From assembly GCA_900554205.1 (NCBI GenBank), contig USGM01000066.1, positions 1-18,094 on the forward strand: a DNA stretch of 18,094 bases. The letters run 5' to 3'. The notes under the pieces were generated by a model. That model did not search any database. It had not been told where the DNA came from and saw only the letters and a list, made by a program, of their open reading frames with translations. A program made the translations under genes and the position numbers. Below are positions 1 to 6,861 of the stretch, in pieces (the first letter of the stretch is position 1; every line of letters starts with the position of its first letter). This stretch comes from an uncultured Lachnospiraceae bacterium. Its GTDB lineage: Bacteria > Bacillota > Clostridia > Lachnospirales > Lachnospiraceae.

Positions 1-1
1 C

Positions 2-1684
2 GACCTTCCCGCCGCGGAAAAGATTGCAAAGCTTGCCAAAACGCTGCTTACCATGCTTGGCATTTACTTTTTCGGGGCGGCATGCACGTATGCACAATCC
101 GCCATCATGGTACAGCTTGCCGAGCGGGGTACCGCGCGGCTTCGCAGCGATCTCTTTACCAAGCTCCAAACGCTGCCGCTCAAATACTTTGACGGCCATA
201 CGCACGGCGAGCTCATGAGCCGCTTCTCCAACGACGCGGATAGCGTGCAGCAATGTCTGGAGCAGAGCCTTGTCTCACTCTTTTCAAGCGCCTTGACGTT
301 CATAGGCATCGTGGTGATGATGATCTATACGAGCGCTCCCCTGTTCATCATCACGGTTTTGATGCTTGTGGCAGCCATGTCCGTGTTCTTCCTGCGCGGA
401 AAGAAGAGCCGCGTGCTTTTCCAGCGGCAGCAGGCCGCACTCGGTGAGCTCAACGGCAACATTCAGGAGATGATCGAAGGCCTCAAGGTCGTCAAGGCGT
501 TCACACATGAATCGGAAGCCGAAGCAGAATTCGAAGAGCTCAACAGCAATTTCTATACCGTCGCACGCGACGCGAACTATCTTGCTACTTCCATTATGCC
601 GATCGCGAGCAACATCTCCAACATCGGCTATGCCGCCACGGCAATGGCCGGCGGTGTGCTGACGTTTGTGCTCGGCTTTGATATCGGCGGACTGGCGGCG
701 TATCTTCAGTACTGCCGCAATGTCACCCAGCCGATCAACCAGGTGTCGCAGCAGATCAACGCGATCCTTTCTGCGCTGGCCGGCGCAGAGCGTATCTTTG
801 AGATCATGGATACTCCGCCGGAGATTGACGAAGGCACAACGACCATCGTTCGCGTGCATGAGGAAAACGGCACTCTTTGCGAGACAAGCGAGCGTACCGG
901 CCAATGGGCATGGAAGGTTACGACCGGCAGCGAAACCGCACTCATTCCCGTGCGCGGCGATGTGCGACTGCATAACGTGGACTTTTCCTATGTCCCCGAA
1001 AAGCCCATTTTGAAAGATATCACGTTCTACGCCAAGCCCGGACAAAAGATCGCGTTCGTCGGCTCGACCGGCGCCGGAAAAACCACGATTACGAATCTGA
1101 TTAACAGGTTTTACGACATCGACGACGGCAAAATCCGCTATGACGGGATTAATATTAATAAGATTAAGAAGGATGATCTGAGAAGATCCCTCGGAATCGT
1201 TTTGCAGGATACCCACCTGTTCACAGGAACCGTTATGGAAAATATCCGTTATGGCAAGCTGGATGCGACGGACGAGGAGGTTGTCAGCGCGGCGAAGCTC
1301 GCCAATGCGGACGGCTTCATCCGCAGACTGCCGGACGGTTACAACACGATGCTTCACGGAGACGGGGCGAACCTGAGCCAGGGGCAGAGACAGCTTCTCG
1401 CTATCGCAAGGGCGGCGATCGCTGACCCGCCGGTGCTGATTCTGGATGAGGCAACCAGCTCCATCGATACCAGAACAGAGAAGCTCGTACAGCAGGGCAT
1501 GGACGCACTGATGAAGGGGCGTACCAACTTCGTCATCGCCCACAGGCTTTCGACCGTCAGAAACAGTGACTGCATCATCGTCCTTGAGCAGGGACGCATC
1601 ATCGAGCGCGGCACCCATGACCAGCTCATCGAACAGAAGGGCAAGTATTACCAGCTCTACACGGGAAACACGGCGCTGGCGTAA
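2..1684 (+). CDS. ABC exporter half-transporter (permease + ATPase), 5'-truncated by window edge
   Basis: The frame is open from base 2 with no start before base 53, so the gene begins upstream; the visible 560 or so codons lack the first membrane segment(s). The N-terminal half is an ABC exporter transmembrane domain, with hydrophobic stretches near bases 290-400 and 600-690. The C-terminal half is the nucleotide-binding domain: Walker A GSTGAGKT (about 1061-1084), Q-loop LQDT, signature LSQGQ (about 1373-1387), Walker B VLILDEATSS (about 1432) with catalytic Glu, and H-loop AHR near 1540. A spacer of about 45 residues containing WAWK joins the two, as is usual in clostridial heterodimeric multidrug/lipid exporters of the LmrA/YheH type. 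A partner half-transporter is probably encoded just upstream. Substrate cannot be told. Arginine codons switch from all CGN to mostly AGR near base 1,100 (see findings). Confidence 0.93.
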   Translation, partial: DLPAAEKIAKLAKTLLTMLGIYFFGAACTYAQSAIMVQLAERGTARLRSDLFTKLQTLPLKYFDGHTHGELMSRFSNDADSVQQCLEQSLVSLFSSALTFIGIVVMMIYTSAPLFIITVLMLVAAMSVFFLRGKKSRVLFQRQQAALGELNGNIQEMIEGLKVVKAFTHESEAEAEFEELNSNFYTVARDANYLATSIMPIASNISNIGYAATAMAGGVLTFVLGFDIGGLAAYLQYCRNVTQPINQVSQQINAILSALAGAERIFEIMDTPPEIDEGTTTIVRVHEENGTLCETSERTGQWAWKVTTGSETALIPVRGDVRLHNVDFSYVPEKPILKDITFYAKPGQKIAFVGSTGAGKTTITNLINRFYDIDDGKIRYDGININKIKKDDLRRSLGIVLQDTHLFTGTVMENIRYGKLDATDEEVVSAAKLANADGFIRRLPDGYNTMLHGDGANLSQGQRQLLAIARAAIADPPVLILDEATSSIDTRTEKLVQQGMDALMKGRTNFVIAHRLSTVRNSDCIIVLEQGRIIERGTHDQLIEQKGKYYQLYTGNTALA

Positions 1685-1703
1685 GAAAATAGCGATTGAA
1701 TTT

Positions 1704-1730
1704 ACAAAAGGCTCCTTCGGGGTCTTTTGT
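1704..1730 (+). terminator. Intrinsic terminator after the ABC exporter
   Basis: ACAAAAG pairs with CTTTTGT, and the inner GCTCC/GGGGT continues the stem to 12 pairs with two G-U wobbles around a 3-base loop. The 3' arm is itself U-rich (TCTTTTGT) and leads into TATATT. It lies 20 bases after the stop codon. Confidence 0.75.
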
Positions 1731-1754
1731 TATATTAAAAAATAAAATTGTATC

Positions 1755-1783
1755 TTCCCGAAAAAAAGGGAATATGCTATACT
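1755..1783 (+). promoter_or_regulatory. Putative sigma-A promoter of the deacetylase gene, with overlapping inverted repeat
   Basis: An extended -10, TG-C-TATACT, lies at 1775-1783. A weak -35 (TTCCCG, 1755-1760) sits 17 bases upstream; the extended -10 could compensate for it. An inverted repeat TTCCC-N8-GGGAA (1755-1772) overlaps the -35 and could be an operator; that role is inferred. A better-looking TTGTAT at 1748 is 24 bases from the -10, too far. Confidence 0.6.
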
Positions 1784-1817
1784 TGAATCTGAGAGCAAAA
1801 AAAGAGTGGAAAGAACT

Positions 1818-2870
1818 ATGGCAGATGATAGGAGTCGGGCTGCCGATGCCAGACAAAAGCGTGTGAAGCGGCTGAAGAAATATATCATACTGACGCTGAT
1901 GCTGTCGATTCTGATCCCGTTTGTCCTGTGCGTTGTGTTGATGGTGAAGGTTCACAGGATCAATGGAATCCTGACGGAGCTGGAGGCGAGGGTGCAGGAG
2001 CTGTCTGAAATGGTTGCGTCGCAGGGACAGGAACTGGAAAGAATTGCCGCCGAAAGCGTTGTACCGGTTTCGGGTTCCGCAGAAAACGGCACAACAGATT
2101 CTGACTCTAAGGGTGACACGGCAGAGACAGACGATTATCAGGGGCGGACTGGAGAAGCTGATTCTGATACAGCATTGGACAACGAACCGGTCGCGGAACG
2201 AAATTCAGAGATAGAGTCAACAGGGACGGAAGCCGGAATCACCGCAGCGCACAAGGTATATCTGACCTTTGATGACGGCCCCAGTATTTATACGGATCAA
2301 ATATTGGACATTCTGGATGATTATGACGTGAAGGCAACATTTTTTGTGGTGGGGAAGGAGACAGAGACAGCGGCGGAGGCGATGAAAGAAATTGTCGCCA
2401 GAGGACATACGTTGGGCATGCATTCCTACAGCCATAAATACACGGAAGTCTACGCCTCTATGGAGAGCTTTGAGGAGGATTTCACAAAGATACACGATCT
2501 CCTGTACGATACGACTGGTGTGGAGAGTACCGTCTACCGTTTCCCGGGAGGAAGTTCCAACACGATCAGCAGGATTGACATGAGTGATTTCGCGGAGTAT
2601 CTGGATACACAGGGCGTCAGGTTCTTTGACTGGAATGTTTCTTCCGGCGATGGGGGCAGGGTACTGCTTTCGGTGGATGAACTGGTAGAAAACGTGACCT
2701 CCCATATTGAACAGCGCGAGACGGCGATCATACTGATGCACGATTCGGCGGACAAGCCGACAACGGTGGAGGCGCTGCCGACGATCATTGAGAACATTTT
2801 GGCTCTGGACGACACGGTGATCCTGCCGATCACGGATGATACGGAGCCGGTTCAACATATACATTGGTGA
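1818..2870 (+). CDS. Membrane-anchored polysaccharide deacetylase (NodB domain, PgdA-like)
   Basis: 350 residues from ATG 1818. A GTG at 1806 is possible, but it would lie only about 16 bases from the predicted transcript start. A basic cytoplasmic N-terminus is followed by one membrane segment (about 22-43), a short coiled-coil-like stretch (about 48-80) and an acidic Ser/Thr/Asp-rich linker to about 140. The carbohydrate esterase 4 domain follows. Its motifs are complete: TFDDGPS (Asp152, Asp153), HSYSH (metal ligands His202 and His206), RFPGG (Arg241), DWN (Asp271) and LMHD (His308). The family removes N-acetyl groups from peptidoglycan or other cell-surface glycans using a divalent metal, and the anchor places the domain outside the membrane. 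Known roles include lysozyme resistance. The precise substrate (GlcNAc, MurNAc or another polymer) is not determinable. The bactofilin gene follows after 42 bases, suggesting co-transcription. Confidence 0.9.
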   Translation: MADDRSRAADARQKRVKRLKKYIILTLMLSILIPFVLCVVLMVKVHRINGILTELEARVQELSEMVASQGQELERIAAESVVPVSGSAENGTTDSDSKGDTAETDDYQGRTGEADSDTALDNEPVAERNSEIESTGTEAGITAAHKVYLTFDDGPSIYTDQILDILDDYDVKATFFVVGKETETAAEAMKEIVARGHTLGMHSYSHKYTEVYASMESFEEDFTKIHDLLYDTTGVESTVYRFPGGSSNTISRIDMSDFAEYLDTQGVRFFDWNVSSGDGGRVLLSVDELVENVTSHIEQRETAIILMHDSADKPTTVEALPTIIENILALDDTVILPITDDTEPVQHIHW

Positions 2871-2912
2871 GAAAGTATTTAAGAGACCAAAGAATGGAGG
2901 GTTTGAGTTAAG

Positions 2913-3815
2913 ATGGGTTTTTTCTCGGATTTAAAGGAAGACTTATCACAGGCTGTCAATGAGCTGATACCTGAGGACGAGAAGATCAGGACGGGCGAGG
3001 AGACAGCTCAGGAGCCGCCGGTTTCTCTGGATGAGATGCTGAAGAATATTGATGATGTCCGGCTCCCCGAGGGAGAGGACGCGGAGCAGGCGGAAGAAAA
3101 GCAGCCTGAGAGCGGCAGTGAAGCGGGGGCGGCGGAGGAAGCTCTGCCTGAGGGCGGTAACGACACCGTGCCGGAGACGGCTCATTCCGATGAGGATATG
3201 GAGAAGCTGCTGGCAAAGATGCTGGAAGAGAGCCCTGACAGTGAGCCGCAGGAAGACATACGAAAAGAAACAGCGGATGAAGAGAACAAAGGAGCAGAGG
3301 AAAAGATGGAGTTTGAGAATAGCAGAGTGGCAACCGATGAGACATCTGTCATCACAGAGGGAATGACAATCACAGGCGACATTATGACACAGGGATCTAT
3401 CGATGTTGTCGGCACTGTGAACGGAAACATTGATGCACTTGGAAAGCTGAATATTACAGGACATGTCAACGGTAATTCCAAAGCTGCGGAGATCTATGCG
3501 GAGAGCGCAAAGATCAACGGAGAGGTAGTCAGTGAAGGTGCAGTTAAGATCGGAGCAAGCTCCGTCATCATCGGAAACATTTCTGCGACAAGTGCCGCCA
3601 TTGCCGGTGCAGTCAAGGGAGATATTGATGTCAAGGGGCCGGTTATTCTGGATGCGTCCGCTATCGTCATGGGAAATATCAAGTCAAAGTCTGTACAGAT
3701 CAATAACGGCGCTGTCATTGAAGGTATGTGCTCGCAGTGTTATGCGGATGTCAGCCCGACCCTGTTCTTTGACGATTATAAGCCCGATGTGGCGCATAAG
3801 GCAAAATCAAAATAA
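2913..3815 (+). CDS. Bactofilin family cytoskeletal protein with acidic N-terminal extension
   Basis: 300 residues; ATG 2913 follows GGAGG (2896-2900). The C-terminal part (about 147-275) is the bactofilin (DUF583/CcmA) domain: repeated short beta strands with regularly spaced Gly, Val and Ile and recurring G-N-I/G-D-I turns, which form a right-handed beta helix that polymerises without nucleotide. Residues about 20-145 are a Glu/Asp-rich, probably disordered linker, much longer than in minimal bactofilins. The first residues (MGFFSDLKEDLSQAV) resemble the short hydrophobic/amphipathic membrane-targeting sequence of other bactofilins; this is inference. Bactofilins scaffold cell-wall enzymes, and the adjacent polysaccharide deacetylase is a natural candidate partner. 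Only 13 bases separate it from pyrH, so it probably shares the downstream operon. Confidence 0.88.
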   Translation: MGFFSDLKEDLSQAVNELIPEDEKIRTGEETAQEPPVSLDEMLKNIDDVRLPEGEDAEQAEEKQPESGSEAGAAEEALPEGGNDTVPETAHSDEDMEKLLAKMLEESPDSEPQEDIRKETADEENKGAEEKMEFENSRVATDETSVITEGMTITGDIMTQGSIDVVGTVNGNIDALGKLNITGHVNGNSKAAEIYAESAKINGEVVSEGAVKIGASSVIIGNISATSAAIAGAVKGDIDVKGPVILDASAIVMGNIKSKSVQINNGAVIEGMCSQCYADVSPTLFFDDYKPDVAHKAKSK

Positions 3816-3828
3816 GGAGATTTGAGAG

Positions 3829-4524
3829 ATGCGGAGAATCTTATTAAAGCTCAGCGGCGAAGCGCTTGCCGGAGATAAGAAGACAGGATTTGACGAGGAG
3901 ACAGTCAGAAAGGTTGCGCTTCAGGTGAAGCAACTGGTGGATGACGGCATTCAGGTCGGAATCGTTACCGGCGGCGGCAACTTCTGGAGAGGAAGAACCA
4001 GCGAGAATATTGACCGCACGAAGGCAGACCAGATCGGAATGCTGGCGACGGTCATGAACTGTATCTATGTCTCGGAGATATTCCGTTCGGTGGGAATGAA
4101 GACGAATATTCTGACCCCCTTTGAGTGCGGTTCCTTCACAAAGCTGTTTTCCAAGGATCGCGCAAATAAGTATTTTGAGCAGGGACAGGTGGTATTCTTT
4201 GCAGGCGGAACAGGGCATCCTTATTTCTCGACGGATACCGGCGTTGTTCTGCGTGCGATTGAGGTGGAGGCAGAGGTGATTCTGCTTGCAAAGTCGATCG
4301 ACGGCGTATACGATGACGACCCCAACAAGAATCCGAACGCGAAGAAATATGACGAGGTGACGATCGAGGAAGTCATCGCAAAGAACCTGCAGGTTGTCGA
4401 TATGACGGCATCAATCCTTGCAAGAGATAACAAGATGCCCATGTGGGTGTTCGGACTGAACGAGGAAAACAGTATCGTCAATACCGTGAAGGGAAAGTTT
4501 AACGGAACAAAGGTACTGGTATAG
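3829..4524 (+). CDS. pyrH: UMP kinase
   Basis: Phosphorylates UMP to UDP with ATP in the cytoplasm. It feeds pyrimidine nucleotide pools and, through UDP-sugars, wall synthesis. At 231 residues it is close to the usual bacterial length. It belongs to the amino-acid kinase fold, not the eukaryotic UMP/CMP kinase family. Visible motifs are KLSGEAL near the N-terminus, the glycine-rich GGGNFWRG, GGTGHPYFSTD in the middle, DGVYDDDP and DMTAS near the C-terminus. The start is fixed by AAGGAG a few bases upstream. It is followed by frr, the order seen across Firmicutes, but the usual upstream neighbours rpsB and tsf are missing here and bactofilin takes their place. The family is normally a hexamer, activated by GTP and inhibited by UTP. 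Confidence 0.97.
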   Translation: MRRILLKLSGEALAGDKKTGFDEETVRKVALQVKQLVDDGIQVGIVTGGGNFWRGRTSENIDRTKADQIGMLATVMNCIYVSEIFRSVGMKTNILTPFECGSFTKLFSKDRANKYFEQGQVVFFAGGTGHPYFSTDTGVVLRAIEVEAEVILLAKSIDGVYDDDPNKNPNAKKYDEVTIEEVIAKNLQVVDMTASILARDNKMPMWVFGLNEENSIVNTVKGKFNGTKVLV

Positions 4525-4584
4525 GAAAGCGGCAGGATGCCCGCGGAATGAAAAAGACTAAAACAGCAGGAAAGGAAGTTGAAT

Positions 4585-5136
4585 ATGGATTCCAGATTAC
4601 AGCAGTATGAAGATAAGATGAAGAAGGCATTTGAATTTTTGGAGAGTGATTATGCAGCTATCCGTGCAGGACGTGCAAATCCGCATGTGCTGGATAAGCT
4701 CCACGTGGACTATTACGGAACGCCTACCCCGATCCAGCAGGTGGGAAATGTGACGGTTCCCGAGGCGCGCATCATCCAGATCGCACCGTGGGAGAAGTCT
4801 CTGCTTAAGGAGATTGAAAAGGCAATTCTCACATCCGACATCGGAATCAACCCGACAAATGACGGTTCCGTGATCCGCCTTGTTTTCCCTGAGCTGACAG
4901 AGGAGCGCAGAAAAGATCTGGTAAAGGATGTAAAGAAGAAGGCGGAGGAGAGCAAGGTTGCAATCAGAAATATCCGCCGCGACGGAAATGATGCATTCAA
5001 GAAGCTCGCAAAGGCAGAGGTTTCGGAGGACGAGGTAAAGCAGCTTGAGGATGAACTGCAGAAGCTCACAGACAAGTTTATCAAGAACGTGGATGCCTTG
5101 ATGGAGACGAAGTCAAAGGAAATTATGACCGTATAA
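4585..5136 (+). CDS. frr: Ribosome recycling factor
   Basis: Works with EF-G to split the post-termination ribosome and release mRNA and tRNA. The 183 residues match the family length of about 185. The family core is clear: an N-terminal helix with DYAAIRAGRANPH, the small beta domain with YYGTPTPIQQ, and LTEERRKDLVK plus AIRNIRRDGND in the long helix of the three-helix bundle. I chose ATG 4585 because GGAAAGGAAG (4569-4578) sits 6 bases before it; an in-frame TTG at 4579 touches that site and is unlikely. The 60-base gap from pyrH has no promoter I can see. A large hairpin follows the gene. Confidence 0.97.
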   Translation: MDSRLQQYEDKMKKAFEFLESDYAAIRAGRANPHVLDKLHVDYYGTPTPIQQVGNVTVPEARIIQIAPWEKSLLKEIEKAILTSDIGINPTNDGSVIRLVFPELTEERRKDLVKDVKKKAEESKVAIRNIRRDGNDAFKKLAKAEVSEDEVKQLEDELQKLTDKFIKNVDALMETKSKEIMTV

Positions 5137-5152
5137 ATAAAAGACAGTCCAG

Positions 5153-5189
5153 CAGCGGGGGAGTGGGAGAAAATTCCGCTCCCCCGTTG
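5153..5189 (+). other. Strong intercistronic hairpin between frr and uppS
   Basis: Bases 5153-5166 pair with 5176-5189 over about 14 pairs, including an uninterrupted CGGGGGAG/CTCCCCCG core and two G-U wobbles. The loop is 9 bases, 5167-5175. There is no T-run after it, so it does not look like a standard intrinsic terminator. It may protect the 3' end of upstream mRNA, cause partial attenuation or mark a processing site; this is inference. Confidence 0.75.
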
Positions 5190-5201
5190 TGCACGGGCGA
5201 C

Positions 5202-5207
5202 AAGAGG
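5202..5207 (+). promoter_or_regulatory. Ribosome binding site that decides the uppS start
   Basis: AAGAGG lies 6 bases before ATG 5214. It abuts ATG 5208 directly, so 5208 is disfavoured. The far upstream GTG at 5163 lies in the 5' arm of the hairpin and has no ribosome site. Confidence 0.65.
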
Positions 5208-5213
5208 ATGGAT

Positions 5214-5930
5214 ATGGAAGAATTGAAGATGCCGCAGCATGTGGCGATTATTCTGGACGGAAACGGAAGATGGGCAAAGGCAAAGGGAATGCCCAGAAAC
5301 TATGGGCACGTTCAGGGCGCAAAGACGGTGGAGACGATCTGCGAGGATGCCTACAAGATGGGAATCCAGTATCTGACGGTCTATGCTTTTTCGACGGAAA
5401 ACTGGAACCGTCCCAAGGATGAGGTGGATGCGCTGATGAAGCTGCTTCGCAATTATATGAAGACCTGTCTGCAGACGGCGAAGAAAAACCGCATGTGCGT
5501 CAAGGTGCTGGGAGAGAAATCCCGGCTTGACGAGGATATCCGCACAAGGATTGAGGAGCTGGAGACGGCAACAAAGGACAATGACGGACTGCACTTTCAG
5601 ATAGCAATCAACTACGGCGGCAGGGACGAGATTGTCCGCGCTGTGAGAAAGCTGGCGCAGCGGGTGGAGAGAGGAGAGCTGTCCGCCGGTGAGATCACGG
5701 AGGAGCTGGTGGAGGAGTCGCTGGATACGGCTGGAATCCCGGCACCGGATCTGCTGATACGCACCTGTAACGAGCAGCGTATCTCGAACTTCCTGCTGTG
5801 GCAGCTTGCCTACACGGAGCTGTATTTCACGCCGGTTGCATGGCCTGATTTCACAAAGGAAGAATTGAGGAAGGCTGTGGAGGCATATAATCATAGAGAC
5901 AGAAGATTTGGTGGATTGAAGGAGGAGTAA
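5214..5930 (+). CDS. uppS: Undecaprenyl diphosphate synthase (cis-prenyltransferase)
   Basis: Extends farnesyl diphosphate with eight isopentenyl diphosphates in cis, giving the C55 lipid carrier for peptidoglycan and other wall polymers. 238 residues, normal for the family. The start motif HVAIILDGNGRWA contains the catalytic Asp (residue 15); HVQGAKTV, TVYAFSTENW and RPKDEV follow, and the C-terminus has SNFLLWQ, AYTELYF and WPDF. The conserved diphosphate-binding segment usually reading RTSGEQR or RTGGEQR is RTCNEQR here (residues 183-189). The two arginines and the Glu are kept, but Ser-Gly is Cys-Asn. The stop is four bases before cdsA, and the cdsA ribosome site lies in the last uppS codons, indicating translational coupling. 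Confidence 0.96.
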   Translation: MEELKMPQHVAIILDGNGRWAKAKGMPRNYGHVQGAKTVETICEDAYKMGIQYLTVYAFSTENWNRPKDEVDALMKLLRNYMKTCLQTAKKNRMCVKVLGEKSRLDEDIRTRIEELETATKDNDGLHFQIAINYGGRDEIVRAVRKLAQRVERGELSAGEITEELVEESLDTAGIPAPDLLIRTCNEQRISNFLLWQLAYTELYFTPVAWPDFTKEELRKAVEAYNHRDRRFGGLKEE

Positions 5931-5934
5931 ACAG

Positions 5935-6774
5935 ATGTTTTTGACCAGATTGTTGAGTGGAGCGGTTTTGCTCCTCATTGCTTTTGCGTCCTTCTGGGTC
6001 GGAGCGCCGCTCCTTCCTGTCGTACTGTTTCTGGTTTCCGCTGTCGGCTATCTGGAACTGACAAAGGCACTCGGTGTCAGGGAGAAGACCAATGGGAAGC
6101 TCTGCGCACTGGAGATTGTCGGGCTGGTCGCCGTGGCGGTCTACTACGCGCTGCTGCTGTTCTGCGACATGGAAATCCTGAAGGGAGACAAATTTTTCTA
6201 CTGTCTTCTCGGCATTGCGCTTATGTTCCTCGCGGAGCTCTTTGTCTATGTGATACGGTTCCCGAAATATGAGGCGGAGCCTGTGATTGCATCTGTCTTT
6301 GCGTTCCTGTATGCACCGGTGATGCTCTCGTTTATCGATATGACGAGGATGCATTCCGACGGGAAACGTCTGGTCTGGCTCATCCTTATCAGTTCATGGG
6401 GCTGTGACACCTGTGCCTACTGTGTCGGCAAGCTGATCGGAAAGAAGAAGATTTTTCCGGTGCTGAGTCCGAAAAAGTCTCTGGAGGGCTGTATCGGCGG
6501 CGTACTTGGCGCGGCACTGATCGGTGTCATCTATGTTGCGTGTCTCGGAACGAGAGAACCGAAGACCTTATGCCTCATCGCGGTCATCTGCGCATTTGGT
6601 GGCGCGGTGAGTATGCTGGGAGATCTGGCGGCGTCCGCAATCAAGCGGAATAAGGGAATCAAGGACTATGGAAAGCTGATTCCGGGACATGGCGGAATTA
6701 TGGATCGTTTTGACAGTGTGATTGTGACCGCTCCGCTGACGTACTTTATGGTAGTTCTGCTGTTGGGCATGTGA
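5935..6774 (+). CDS. cdsA: Phosphatidate cytidylyltransferase (CDP-diglyceride synthase)
   Basis: Makes CDP-diacylglycerol from phosphatidic acid and CTP, the branch point for all membrane phospholipids. The 279-residue protein has multiple hydrophobic segments, as expected for a polytopic inner-membrane enzyme. The family signature near the C-terminus is intact: SAIKRNKGIKDYGKLIPGHG followed by GIMDRFDS, containing the metal-binding acidic residues. An earlier conserved stretch SSWGCDTCAYCVGK is also typical. The ATG is preceded by AAGGAGGAG located in the end of uppS, so the two are probably coupled. Gene order uppS-cdsA-dxr is classic. An 87-base gap follows before the chosen dxr start; no convincing promoter or terminator is seen in it. 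Confidence 0.96.
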   Translation: MFLTRLLSGAVLLLIAFASFWVGAPLLPVVLFLVSAVGYLELTKALGVREKTNGKLCALEIVGLVAVAVYYALLLFCDMEILKGDKFFYCLLGIALMFLAELFVYVIRFPKYEAEPVIASVFAFLYAPVMLSFIDMTRMHSDGKRLVWLILISSWGCDTCAYCVGKLIGKKKIFPVLSPKKSLEGCIGGVLGAALIGVIYVACLGTREPKTLCLIAVICAFGGAVSMLGDLAASAIKRNKGIKDYGKLIPGHGGIMDRFDSVIVTAPLTYFMVVLLLGM

Positions 6775-6861
6775 CGGCGGATATGTTTTGCGGAGTATTG
6801 GTTGTGATTTGGAAAATGGAAGTGCAGAGGTGGATGAGGCTGCGCGGAAATGAGGATTAGG

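Noticed and set aside
284..1618. 444-codon minus-strand open frame opposite the ABC exporter
   Set aside because: Shadow of a gene with complete ABC motifs; composition low in hydrophobic domains and no recognisable protein.
4525..4550. Small hairpin GGCA-GGA-TGCC between pyrH and frr
   Set aside because: Only four pairs plus a bulged extension; below what I would trust by eye.
5163..5213. GTG start for uppS at 5163
   Set aside because: It lies inside a strong hairpin and has no ribosome site, and the extra residues do not match the family N-terminus.
4713..5978. 421-codon minus-strand open frame across frr and uppS
   Set aside because: Antisense to two clearly conserved genes; no recognisable motif.
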